This document shows, piece after piece, positions 1-9,511 of a stretch of 32,140 bases of DNA (positions within the stretch are counted from its first letter, which is position 1; each line of letters starts with the position of its first letter). The translations under genes were made by a program, and so were the position numbers. The notes under the pieces were generated by a model. That model saw only the letters and a program-made list of their open reading frames with translations, ran no database searches and was not told where the DNA came from. The stretch is from Nitrobacter sp. Nb-311A. GTDB taxonomy: Bacteria; Pseudomonadota; Alphaproteobacteria; Rhizobiales; Xanthobacteraceae. The DNA lies in contig NZ_CH672423.1 in NCBI RefSeq assembly GCF_000152905.1, positions 33,477-65,616 on the forward strand. The letters run 5' to 3'.

Positions 1-120
1 CGGCAAGGCGTCAGCCGCGGCCGATCAAGACAAAGCGAGCGAGGCTGTTCGTAGCCTCTATTTCAATGGCTGCTGTCGGACACTGACGATCGTCAAAAAA
101 ATTGCTCGCTCTCGGCGCGA

Positions 121-141
121 TCGTATGCTATTGTCATACGA
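121..141. promoter_or_regulatory. Inverted repeat, likely antitoxin operator
   Basis: A perfect 7-bp inverted repeat (TCGTATG, 7-base spacer, CATACGA) lies 18 bases before the antitoxin start codon. Ribbon-helix-helix antitoxins usually repress their own operon by binding such dyads. The repeat is seen directly; its role as operator is inferred from its position. Confidence 0.6.
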
Positions 142-159
142 GCAGAAAGGGAAGCCATC

Positions 160-426
160 ATGTCCAATCTCGCGCCCGTGAGCGTGCGGGTATCCCAAAA
201 GGAACGTGAACTGCTTGAGGCCGCAGCGGATCAATCCCGCACCAATTTGAGTGATTTCATTCGCCGTAAGGCGGTGGAAGCGGCCGAGATCGAGCTTCTT
301 CAGCAGGATCGCGTGATTATCCCGGCCGCGAAGTGGAAGAAATTCGAGGCGTGGGTGAACAGCCCAGCCAAGGATATTCCTGCGCTGAAGAAGCTCTCGA
401 AGAGCCGCCCGGTATGGCAAGACTGA
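160..426 (+). CDS. DUF1778 (TacA-like) ribbon-helix-helix antitoxin
   Basis: This 88-residue protein is the likely antitoxin of a TacAT-type pair. The N-terminal part (residues about 6-45, with VSVRVSQKERELLEAAA and SDFIRRKAVEAAE) matches the DNA-binding ribbon-helix-helix region of DUF1778 proteins. The C-terminal tail would wrap around and block the acetyltransferase toxin. The start at 160 follows a purine-rich AAAGGGAAG. The gene overlaps the next one by 13 bases, the usual translationally coupled antitoxin-toxin arrangement, and a palindrome upstream fits autoregulation. It lies in the element that ends at the tRNA-fMet gene, where such a pair would help the element persist. Confidence 0.85.
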   Translation: MSNLAPVSVRVSQKERELLEAAADQSRTNLSDFIRRKAVEAAEIELLQQDRVIIPAAKWKKFEAWVNSPAKDIPALKKLSKSRPVWQD

Positions 427-929
427 CGCCACCGCGCCAGCTTGAGGAAGTTGACGATTGCAATAGTTTCGATTGCGGTCGCGAGTCGATGAACCAATGG
501 TTTCATCGACACGCCTGGCGCAACCAGCAGACCGACGTGTCGCGAAGCACAGTCATATGCGACGTCGAAACCGGAATGATCGCCGGGTACGTCACACTCA
601 GCATGGGACATATCGAGCGCGAGTATTTGCCAAAGGCGTCGCAACGGAACAGACTGGAGAATATTCCGATCTTCCTGCTCGGCCAACTTGCCGTCGACAC
701 GCGATTTCAGGGCATGGGGATTGGACGGTCGCTGATGTTCTACGCGCTGAAAACCGCGGCGGGCGTGGCGCGGGAAATCGGCTGCTACGGCGTGCTGACG
801 CATCCACTCGATGACGAGGTACGCAGCTTTTATCAGGGCTTCGGTTTCGAGGAGCTACCTTACGATCCGCGTCGCAGCATGATTGTCCATATCAAGGATC
901 TGGTACGCAACGGCTTCGACGCAGAGTAA
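414..929 (+). CDS. GNAT-family acetyltransferase toxin (TacT-like)
   Basis: This 171-residue GNAT protein is the likely toxin of the pair. Family members acetylate the amino group of charged tRNAs and stop translation. The acetyl-CoA binding segment is visible as LGQLAVDTRFQGMGIGRSLM (V/R-x-x-Q-G-x-G-x-G type), and the late FYQGFGFEELP matches the region that carries the catalytic tyrosine in TacT-like toxins. The opening PPRQLEEVDDCNSFDCG resembles the typical start of this family. The ATG at 414 is preferred over upstream in-frame starts because it gives the normal family length and the usual overlap with the antitoxin. The exact tRNA target cannot be told from sequence. Confidence 0.85.
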   Translation: MARLTPPRQLEEVDDCNSFDCGRESMNQWFHRHAWRNQQTDVSRSTVICDVETGMIAGYVTLSMGHIEREYLPKASQRNRLENIPIFLLGQLAVDTRFQGMGIGRSLMFYALKTAAGVAREIGCYGVLTHPLDDEVRSFYQGFGFEELPYDPRRSMIVHIKDLVRNGFDAE

Positions 930-1175
930 AATAGAAGCATTCTCGGTTTATATGGATCTGGACATCTGCCGCATGGCCAACCGCCAAAATCAAGTATTTT
1001 TACGACAACGCTCGCTCTTGTCGCCGCAGAAGTTACGATCATCTGCGAAGCAAAGCGTAGTTGGCGAGCGCTCTACGCGGGAGACCGCTGACGTGACCGG
1101 AAATTCGCATTCTAAATTGCCAACCTTGGGGTCACTGTCCGCCGTGAGTGGAATGGGCTGCTCGGCGACGAGGCG
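930..1175. other. Intergenic region, no gene seen
   Basis: About 245 bases between the toxin gene and the small ORF before the recombinase. Short open frames on both strands have no recognisable motif and no good ribosome site. Promoters for the recombinase could lie here, but none was identified with confidence. Confidence 0.4.
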
Positions 1176-1376
1176 ATGGTGGTGGCAAGACCGAGAAGGA
1201 CGACAGCCGAAAGCGTGCGGTTGGTTCTCGTGCCGTCCGAGCGAGCGGAGACTTACGACCCCGCAAAGCCCGACCCGCGCCTCGTCGCGCTGGTCCGCCT
1301 GCTTGCGCGACAAGCCGCACGGGAGTTCGTTGACACGGAATGGGAGCGCGCTTCCCGCGATCGCCTCCGTAAATAG
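1176..1376 (+). CDS. Small conserved-looking protein upstream of recombinase
   Basis: A 66-residue ORF ends 12 bases before the recombinase start. Its C-terminal half, around RLVALVRLLARQAAREFV, forms an amphipathic arginine-rich helix. I recall similar small ORFs directly upstream of recombinases in rhizobial elements, but this is memory and not a search result. The spacing suggests co-transcription. It could be a recombination directionality factor or a simple DNA-binding accessory, but nothing in the sequence proves either. The start is uncertain because the ribosome site before 1176 is weak. Confidence 0.45.
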   Translation: MVVARPRRTTAESVRLVLVPSERAETYDPAKPDPRLVALVRLLARQAAREFVDTEWERASRDRLRK

Positions 1377-1388
1377 GGAGGTCATCTC

Positions 1389-3083
<1,695 letters not shown>

Positions 3084-3377
3084 TTAAACTTCTGCTTGTC
3101 TCCAAAATCGTGCCGGGCAGCACTTCGTCGACACATTAGCGCCGATCAATTTTCGTGCGAAAAATGACTGAGAAGACAACTCGGACGAACGCCCCAGTGC
3201 GAAATATCTTTACCAATGCACATTCGCTTTGGAAAGGGCTGCATTTCATATTTCCTGACTATTATGAGTCCGGAAGCCAGTCCATTCCCAATCCGGTCCG
3301 CTTTCTCGGGACAAGGCGAATCGATTCGGTTCACGCACGTTAAGCGGCTTTTGAACAACGAGGTTATACCCCTTTGG
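3084..3377. other. Intergenic region upstream of tRNA-fMet
   Basis: About 290 bases that must hold the promoter of the minus-strand tRNA-fMet gene. Short open frames here have no recognisable protein features. No other signal was identified. Confidence 0.4.
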
Positions 3378-3466
3378 TCCGCCCCCCTGAAAAGCGGTCC
3401 TCCCTGAATTAGGCTATCAGCCGTTAGAGAGGAGTTTGGATTGCCCCAGAAGAAGCACAAGGCAGA
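3378..3466 (+). mobile_element. IS3-family 5'-end remnant
   Basis: The segment begins CCCCCCTGAAAAGCGG, then has an untranslated stretch with a purine-rich GAGAGGAG. It then opens a frame reading (M)PQKKHKAD from 3441, which resembles the first codons of IS3-family orfA proteins in rhizobia (MPxKKHKxEE). The frame then runs straight into the truncated tail of an IS630 gene at about 3465. Only the left terminus survives. The family call is from memory of similar ends and is tentative. Confidence 0.45.
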
Positions 3467-3467
3467 T

Positions 3468-4043
3468 CGCAGATACCAGAGTCTGGCCCCTGCGGCGTTG
3501 CTCCGCGGATTTGTGGCTGCCAAGATTGTCCACGACGACGATGTCGCCGGGTTGGAGCACGGTCAACGCTGGAGCCCATCCGCGCAGCGGCGCCATGTTG
3601 GTCTTGATCCAGGTCTCATCGATGAAGACCAACGGCGGGGATCGAGGCCGGCTTGCCACGATCGCCAGAGTCGGCGTCGGCGCGCGACGTCGGAGCGGCC
3701 CTGCTCAAGCGCGAACAGTGTTTTTTTGAACCGTAATCCATCGCACCGCAGGAACAGCCAGATCGTATTATGCCCGACCTTGATCCCGCGCGCGGCCAGT
3801 TCGTCCTTGAGCTGGTGTGGCGTCACGTGCGGATCCGGGCAACGATGAAGCCACGATGCGCTTCCAGCACCGCCGGCCCCATCCTGTCCGGCTTGACCAG
3901 CCGGTCGTCCGATAACGCTGCGACCACTTGACGACCGAGGAAATCGCAACCCCGAACCGTGATGCAACCGAGCGGCAGCTCTCACCCTTCGAAACCGCTG
4001 CCACAACCCGTTGTCGAAGATCGTTAGAAAGAGGTCGCCCCAT
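3468..4043 (-). pseudogene. IS630-family transposase, frameshifted and deleted
   Basis: The reading begins on the minus strand at 4043 with MGRPLSNDLRQRVVAAV and VVKWSQRYRTTG, the helix-turn-helix head of an IS630-family transposase. It continues in a second frame (HQLKDELAARGIKVGHNTIW, then FKKTLFALEQGRSDVARRRR). A third frame has VFIDETWIKTNMAPLRGWAP and DIVVVDNLGSHKSA, which carry two catalytic aspartates. A last frame has GARLWYL, where the protein stops matching. Roughly 60 residues are missing between the two aspartate motifs, and the tail with the final catalytic acid is gone. At least three frame changes make it inactive. Confidence 0.85.
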
Positions 4044-4874
4044 TCTTGCTGACCTCCAATTCGGCAAGGAGCTTGGATCAAATACGTCCGATTTGAAATC
4101 AAAATCCGATTCCGCCTAAACGGGAACTGCTCTAGCTGTAGTCTTTCAGGAGGTTTGTCCATCTGGTCTGAACCGAAGAAGCTGAGGTTGCGAAGCTTCA
4201 GTGTTCTGCGGAGGGACCAGATGAACAGTCACAAGAATGCGCCGCTGACGCCGAGAGGTCTTGGTGCGCAGTGTTACGGAAGGCGGACTGAGGCAGGCCG
4301 AGGCGGCCTGTCGATTCAATATAACACCCAAGACGGTCGCCAAGTGGGTCAAGCGGTTCCGCGTGGAAGGTGTCGATGGGTTGCGCGACCGCTCCTCGAG
4401 ACCCCGTTCGCTGCCAAGCCAAACAGCACTTGCCACGTGCGGGGTCATCGAGGCGTTGCGCCGTCAGCGCCACACCGGCAAGCAGATCGCTGCTGAAACC
4501 GGGGTCTCCCCGGCGACCGTCAGTCGCATCTTGCGGCGACTGGGACTGAACCGGATACGCGACCTGGAGCCGGCCGAACCGGTGCGCCGCTATGAGCGCG
4601 CCGCGCCTGGCGAGATGATCCACATCGACATCAAAAAAACTCGGTCGTTTCGACAGGATCGGCCACCGCATGACCAACGATCGGACCGGGCAGAGCAATA
4701 GCCGTGGCGTCGGCTGGGAGTTCGTCCATGTCTGCATCGACGATCATTCCCGCATCGCCTTCTCCGAGATCAAGCCCGACGAGAAGGCCGACAGCGCCGT
4801 TCCCTTCCTCAAGGCGGCCATAGCCTATTATGAAGGCCTCGGCGTCACCGTCACCCGCGTCATGACCGACAACG

Positions 4875-6536
4875 TCCTAAGAGCGGAAGGAAGTGGAGCA
4901 GCCGATCAAAGTCTCTCCGTTCGCCAGCATGCTCTCGCTGCGTGACGCTGGTCAAGTCGCAAGGTCGAACCAGGCGGCTTCCGCCGGCAAAGGAAAAGGT
5001 CTCGTCCATAGCAAACACAGGGTCCGCACGAAGGCGGCCCTCACCGTCCTCAACACGAGCTTCTGATCCAGGCGGAAGACCCGAACATTATCTACAGGGT
5101 CATCGAACAGATGCCCTCACGGCCCTAGCTGACAGAGGTTCTTCCACCTGGCACCCGCCCCTCGACGAAGGGCCGGTAATCGGAACCGCTTTTGACAACG
5201 GCGTGCACGACGCGCGCCATCTTGGCGGTAATAGCGGTCATCGCCTTGCGGCGCAGATCGGGATTGTCGCGATCTCTAGCGATGTAGCGTTCGAACTTGT
5301 GCCGGAAGCCGTTCTCACGCTGGCGGATGGCAACCTGCCCGGCAATCCATAGGGTGCGGCGCAGCCTGGCATTGCCAAACTTCGAAAGCCGGGTCTGGCC
5401 GCGATATTGGCCGGACCGCTGGGTCGACAGATCCAGTCCGCAGAACTTGAGAAACTGGCGATGGTGGTGGAAGCGGCGAAGATCTCCGGCTTCGGCAATG
5501 ACCGTCAGTGCATTGATCGGCCCGATGCCGGGGATTTGCCGCAGGAGCTGATAATCCTGGCTGTGCCGAAGCAGTTCGTCGGCCTGGGCTTCGATCGCAT
5601 TGCGTTGCCGGATCAGGCTGCGTGCTTCGGCAATGACCATCCGGAACATGCGGATGGCAGGAGCGTCGAGCGGCAACGGCAGTCCAATCGATGTACGCGC
5701 CGTCTGGTAAATATCCATGAGAATCTGCGTCTTGCTGACCTTGCGGCCGACGACATCCCAGGCTGCTTTGACGAACTCCTCCTTTGTCAGCGCCGTGATG
5801 TTTGCCGGCGTCGGAAAGGCATCGAGGAAGGCGAAGAACCAATCGCTGCGGCTGTTGCCCCGGAAGCGTTCGATCTCGGGAAAATACAGCGGCAGGTAAT
5901 GCGTCAGGATGCGGTGCTGGATCTCGGTCTTGGCCCTGGCGATCGCTTCATGCGTCTTCGACAGTTCCTGCACGTCGTTGATGCCGACGCGCAGCGGATC
6001 ATGGTAGACCTGCGTCGCCCGGATCCTCAGCATGTGCAGGATCACCTGCGCATCCTTAGGATCGTTCTTGTCCCAGCTGTTGTGCAAGGCCTCCCGGGTC
6101 CGGGCGAGCGCCAGCGACGACACCAGCTGCACCTCAAAACCCGCTTCAGCCAGCCGCCATGCTATCGGCCGGTGATAGTTCCCAGTCGCCTCAAAAGCGC
6201 AGACCACAGGTCGGCCATACGCCTGCAGCATTTCGATCAGCCGATCATGCTCCGCACGGCTGTTGAGGACCGACAGCCGGCGCCGACGTTTATGGCTAGG
6301 GGCCTCGATCAGGACTTCGTTGCAAGCCTTGGCAATATCAATGGCTACCAACACCGCATCGGCGAGTATAGCATTTGTACTGGTCATGGTCGGTCTCTCC
6401 GGAATGGGTTGTGAACATTCACATTCTAGAGAAACCTTGACTGGCCATGGCCACCTCGACCGGCGCGCGCTTGCAATGAAAGGCTGCGCGCACCGCTCCT
6501 TGGTGGCCTCTCCGCATTCCTTCCGTAGGTGCTACG
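4875..6536 (-). mobile_element. IS110-family insertion sequence nested in IS481
   Basis: Removing 4875-6536 (ambiguous by one G) exactly restores the IS481 frame as D-N-G-S-C-Y, so the ends are well defined. Subterminal imperfect inverted repeats are visible: GCGGAAGGAAGTGGAG at 4883-4898 and CTCCGCATTCCTTCCG at 6510-6525. No target duplication is seen, as expected for this family. About 250 bases lie between the transposase stop and the element end, and about 150 between its start and the other end. IS110-family elements encode a guide (bridge) RNA in such non-coding ends. Confidence 0.8.
5125..6387 (-). CDS. IS110-family transposase (DEDD recombinase)
   Basis: This 420-residue protein looks intact. 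The N-terminal RuvC-like DEDD domain has LVAIDIAK (first Asp), VCAFEATGNY (Glu) and DKNDPKDAQVI (two Asp). The C-terminal transposase_20 region includes LRQIPGIGPINALTVIAEA and FCGLDLSTQRSGQYRG, which also contains the serine thought to act as nucleophile in this family. Members insert through a Holliday-junction-like mechanism guided by an element-encoded RNA. The ATG at 6387 fits the family start. It is the youngest visible insertion in this IS cluster. Confidence 0.93.
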   Translation of the reverse strand: MTSTNAILADAVLVAIDIAKACNEVLIEAPSHKRRRRLSVLNSRAEHDRLIEMLQAYGRPVVCAFEATGNYHRPIAWRLAEAGFEVQLVSSLALARTREALHNSWDKNDPKDAQVILHMLRIRATQVYHDPLRVGINDVQELSKTHEAIARAKTEIQHRILTHYLPLYFPEIERFRGNSRSDWFFAFLDAFPTPANITALTKEEFVKAAWDVVGRKVSKTQILMDIYQTARTSIGLPLPLDAPAIRMFRMVIAEARSLIRQRNAIEAQADELLRHSQDYQLLRQIPGIGPINALTVIAEAGDLRRFHHHRQFLKFCGLDLSTQRSGQYRGQTRLSKFGNARLRRTLWIAGQVAIRQRENGFRHKFERYIARDRDNPDLRRKAMTAITAKMARVVHAVVKSGSDYRPFVEGRVPGGRTSVS

Positions 6537-6827
6537 GTAGTTGCTACAAAGCCTTTGCCTTCCGCGATGCGTGCCGGGACCTGGACATCAAACACATCCG
6601 CACCAAGCCCTATACGCCCAAAACCAATGGCAAGGCCGAGCGTTTCATCCAGACGGCGCTTAGGGAATGGGCTTACGCCCAAGCTTATCCGACCTCCGAC
6701 CGGCGCGCCGAGGAGCTTCCCTCTGGCTGCACCGATACAACTGGCATCGCCCTCACGGCGCTATACAATCTCAAACGCCGATCAGCAGATTCGGGCTAAC
6801 CGAGGACAACCTCCCGAGGCTCCACAG

Positions 6828-7901
6828 CTAGCGAGCGCTGAGTGCGGGAATCAGATTGCTCACGAGCTTCCTAACCAGACCGATGAAAGCCGCTGTCCAA
6901 GCCAGCAGAGCAATATAGACGCACACATCTGCGATCGGCCGTAGGAACTCCAGTCGCATAGCACCAGCCATCTCGTAAGTACACACCGTGTACATTCCTA
7001 ATGGAAAAACCGCACTCCAATACGCGGGGTCATACCTGAGAGGAAATCGCCGATAAAAATGCCGCCAGACGACTAAGACGATAAGAAGCGGTATCCACCA
7101 CGTTCCGGCGGCCCAGAAGAAAATCGTGAACCCCTTAAGGAACGGAAGCAACTCTTCAAGGAACCAAGCATCCGCCGCATTCTCAATCAGCAGGGAACCG
7201 GCAAGGGTCGAGATGGCCATCGCTCCCATGTTAATCCAGTACGAGGGCACGAAATCGGCCGGCGAAAACTTGAAAAACATATACCGATAGAAAATGAGCG
7301 AGATGATTGAAATGTACATCATGCCGCCCCACAGCAACATCGAAAGCGCCAAAAAATTGACGTCCAGCCGAAGGGGTTGATGGATATGGCGCGCGAGCAG
7401 GGCGCTGAGGAGGGAGATCGATTGAGTCGAAACGACCGCAAGCAACCAAGCTCCAGTGATTCCCTGATCAATGGTCGGCTTAGCTTCCATAATCGTCAGG
7501 TTAGCGAAAATTGTGTAGGTTAGAATAATCCAAAGAAGAATACCAAAAATCCAAAGTCCCAGGGCAATGTCTAGTGCGCCAGCGAGTATGAACTGGTTCG
7601 CCATAACACCTGTGGCAGCCACTGCGGAAAGGAATCCAGGCGCCGATCGATGGTCTGTCAGATCGACAATTAGTGCTCGGCGGTAGCGTATGAGTCGCCA
7701 GGACGTAAGAGTCCAAAGTACTATAAATTGTACCGTGTTCAACCAAAGAAGAGCAACGGCGATCGGATGAAATCCGGCCCGCTCCGAAGCAATGGAGACG
7801 ATCCCAGTAGCCATCACCAACGCGAAATAGGCCGGTGAAAGACGGCGAGCACCGCGCATGCGAAGCCGAAAGCGACGTCTTGATGGGTCGAACGGCTGCA
7901 C
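6828..7901 (-). CDS. TDT/SLAC1-family membrane transporter (TehA-like)
   Basis: This 357-residue membrane protein belongs to the tellurite-resistance/dicarboxylate transporter (TDT) family of anion channels. About ten hydrophobic helices are visible. The first, LSPAYFALVMATGIVSIASE, resembles the conserved opening of the family, and a late WSAVFPLGMYTVCTYEMA matches its conserved C-terminal helix. The longest frame starts with GTG at 7901 without a clear ribosome site; ATG at 7859, just before helix 1, is an alternative. It is the last gene of the NXR cluster, where a TDT protein also occurs in Nitrobacter as I recall. A role in nitrite, nitrate or organic acid export is possible but unproven. 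Its stop codon lies in the CTAG where the IS481 element inserted. Confidence 0.8.
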   Translation of the reverse strand: MQPFDPSRRRFRLRMRGARRLSPAYFALVMATGIVSIASERAGFHPIAVALLWLNTVQFIVLWTLTSWRLIRYRRALIVDLTDHRSAPGFLSAVAATGVMANQFILAGALDIALGLWIFGILLWIILTYTIFANLTIMEAKPTIDQGITGAWLLAVVSTQSISLLSALLARHIHQPLRLDVNFLALSMLLWGGMMYISIISLIFYRYMFFKFSPADFVPSYWINMGAMAISTLAGSLLIENAADAWFLEELLPFLKGFTIFFWAAGTWWIPLLIVLVVWRHFYRRFPLRYDPAYWSAVFPLGMYTVCTYEMAGAMRLEFLRPIADVCVYIALLAWTAAFIGLVRKLVSNLIPALSAR

Positions 7902-7939
7902 TAGACTTTACTGACCTTCAGCTCGGCACCGTGTAAACT

Positions 7940-7963
7940 CACCGCCCCCTTCCGGGGGCGGTG
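7940..7963. terminator. Strong hairpin between narK and TDT gene
   Basis: CACCGCCCCC pairs perfectly with GGGGGCGGTG around a four-base loop. No good T-run follows on the minus strand, so it may act as an attenuator or an RNA-stabilising hairpin between narK and the TDT gene and not as a full terminator. Confidence 0.6.
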
Positions 7964-8010
7964 GTGGCGATGGTTACATCAGGCGAACCGTGAAGATCGC
8001 CTGAGAGGCT

Positions 8011-9267
8011 TCAATGAGCTGGAACGGCTTCGGCGATCGCGGCGCCGATCGGTTTCACGTCCCTGAAGCCAACTCTCGAGAACGAAACGTAAAAAGCTGC
8101 CATGTTCATCAGCGCCCAAACCACAAAGCCGAGCGTATACCCGCCTACCAAGAAGTTACTAGCCGCCAGAACAGCGGTCATGGTGAAACCACAAGCGGCA
8201 CCCGCAGCTTTGGCGAGTCCACTGACTGCACCGACGTGTTCAAAATAAATCGGAATAAGCTTGATAACTGCCGCCGCCGACGCGCCCGACAGCAACGCCA
8301 ATCCGTAAATAGCGACCAACTCCAGACTCAGCGACATCTGCAAGGCCATCAGTACGGCCAGGACGGACATGGCACCAAACATCCAACTCAGAATTGAAAG
8401 AACATCATAACGATCAGCCAGCCAACCCCCGAGAGGCCGGGTAACTGCCACGCAAACCACCAGGAGAGGCGTATAAAATGCAACCGCTGAGGTGGCGTCC
8501 ACGTGCCAGTGGTCAACTAGATAAGTCGGCATGGTCGACGCGAAAAAAACCAGTGTACCGAAAGCCACCCAATAGAGACCAGGCACAAGCCATACCACTA
8601 TGCCCGAGCGATAGACGGCAAGAATCTCTTTCGTCGACGTGTTCTTAAGCTTCCTGTTCGGCGGATCGGAGGTGAAAAACATGTAAACCGCCGCCATTAA
8701 CAGCGTAGGAATGGCAAAGATAGGGAATATGATACGCCAGCCGTCAGGATCGCTCGGGTCTGCCACGCTCGTGATGACGAAGGTAACAGCCATCATACCG
8801 AAGGTAATCCCGATATTACCCAAGGCAAAAAGGCCCAGCGCCATTCCCTGTCTCGACTTGGGATACCACGACGACACGTGAGCGTTACCTACCACGAACG
8901 TCGCGCCGCCAAGTCCCAGCATGGACCCAAGGAACAAGAATGAGTAATAACCCTCCGCGAAGGTTCCTAAAATAAGAACCACCGAAAGACAAACCAACAA
9001 AATCGTAAAAACGGTTCGCCCACCGAACTTGTCAGTCCAGATACCAAGCGGAATACTGATAGCGGCGGCAAAAAGCGGTTCCATAGCCGCTAAGACCAGC
9101 ACCTGAGTGCTTGTAAAATGGTACCATTCAATCAAAAAAGGCGCAAGTGCGGAGAACATCCCCCAAATAGCGAAACCGAGCGAAAACGCTAAAGTCGATA
9201 TCCACAACACTTTCGCATTGCCTTGCGGCTCGCCCGTCGCCTCTACCTTGCCAACTGAATCTTCCAC
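8011..9267 (-). CDS. narK: NarK-type nitrate/nitrite transporter (MFS)
   Basis: This 418-residue major facilitator has about twelve membrane helices. The nitrate-porter signature appears as GLGGATFVVGNAHVSSWYPK followed by SRQGMALGLFALGNIG. The second half has VAVTRPLGGWLADRYD, which carries an arginine expected to bind the anion. It would bring nitrite in and move nitrate out, matching a cytoplasm-facing NXR. The start is GTG at 9267, with GGAG about nine bases upstream. It lies downstream of nxrI and is separated from it by a large dyad. Base composition is visibly less GC-rich than in nxrA. Confidence 0.9.
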   Translation of the reverse strand: MEDSVGKVEATGEPQGNAKVLWISTLAFSLGFAIWGMFSALAPFLIEWYHFTSTQVLVLAAMEPLFAAAISIPLGIWTDKFGGRTVFTILLVCLSVVLILGTFAEGYYSFLFLGSMLGLGGATFVVGNAHVSSWYPKSRQGMALGLFALGNIGITFGMMAVTFVITSVADPSDPDGWRIIFPIFAIPTLLMAAVYMFFTSDPPNRKLKNTSTKEILAVYRSGIVVWLVPGLYWVAFGTLVFFASTMPTYLVDHWHVDATSAVAFYTPLLVVCVAVTRPLGGWLADRYDVLSILSWMFGAMSVLAVLMALQMSLSLELVAIYGLALLSGASAAAVIKLIPIYFEHVGAVSGLAKAAGAACGFTMTAVLAASNFLVGGYTLGFVVWALMNMAAFYVSFSRVGFRDVKPIGAAIAEAVPAH

Positions 9268-9437
9268 CGGCAGCTCCTACCAAGAAAATGTATCTAGCTG
9301 ATTAGCGTTGCGTTGCGTTGCTACTAAGAACTTAAGATTATCGCCCGGACGATGACTTAACTTGCTGGCTTGCCGCGTTGGCAATACCAACAGACTCGCT
9401 CGCTGGATCTTCTCGATCCGACGACATCACCTCATAT

Positions 9438-9470
9438 TTCTCGCCGGCGAGTAAAACTCGCCGGCGAGAA
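9438..9470. terminator. Large perfect hairpin between nxrI and narK
   Basis: A perfect 15-bp inverted repeat, 9438-9452 and 9456-9470, surrounds a three-base loop. Each arm itself contains the self-complementary 12-mer CTCGCCGGCGAG. The T-run lies on the plus-strand side (9477-9483), not after the hairpin in the direction of the nxr genes. Termination or mRNA protection is likely, but a double operator is also possible. Confidence 0.6.
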
Positions 9471-9511
9471 CTGCCTCTTTTTTATCAGAACCTAACTATT
9501 CCGCCAAGCGA

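Larger units (their letters stand above)
4136..6827 (+). mobile_element. IS481-family insertion sequence, interrupted
   Basis: Imperfect terminal inverted repeats begin CTGTAGTCTTTCAGGAGG at 4136 and, read inward from 6827 on the other strand, CTGTGGAGCCTCGGGAGG. Both continue into GTCC. They are flanked by a matching CTAG at 4132-4135 and 6828-6831, a candidate 4-bp target duplication. Without the nested 1662-bp insertion the element would be about 1030 bp, normal for IS481. It sits exactly at the stop codon of the TDT transporter gene. Confidence 0.75.
4201..6831 (+). pseudogene. IS481-family transposase, frameshifted and split by IS110
   Basis: The start MNSHKNAPLTP at 4201 loses frame near 4256. 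The helix-turn-helix part follows (VTEGGLRQAEAACRFNITPK, RQRHTGKQIAAETGVSPATV). The frame changes again at an A7 run near 4633. The rve/DDE core then reads VHVCIDDHSRIAFSEI and VTRVMTDN. At 4874 the gene is broken by the IS110-family element and resumes at 6537 with SCYKAFAFRDACRDLDIKH and PYTPKTNGKAERFIQTALRE, which holds the final catalytic Glu. One more indel lies near 6720. The stop at 6829 falls in the flanking CTAG. Several independent lesions show long inactivity. Confidence 0.88.

Noticed and set aside
4628-4640. A7 run in the IS481 transposase as a programmed frameshift site
   Set aside because: IS481 transposases are usually made from one frame, and this copy has other indels plus an insertion. 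A simple indel is more likely, although slippage could partly correct it.
5407-6414. A 335-codon plus-strand frame opposite the IS110 transposase
   Set aside because: The minus-strand frame has the full DEDD motif set; this is its complement.
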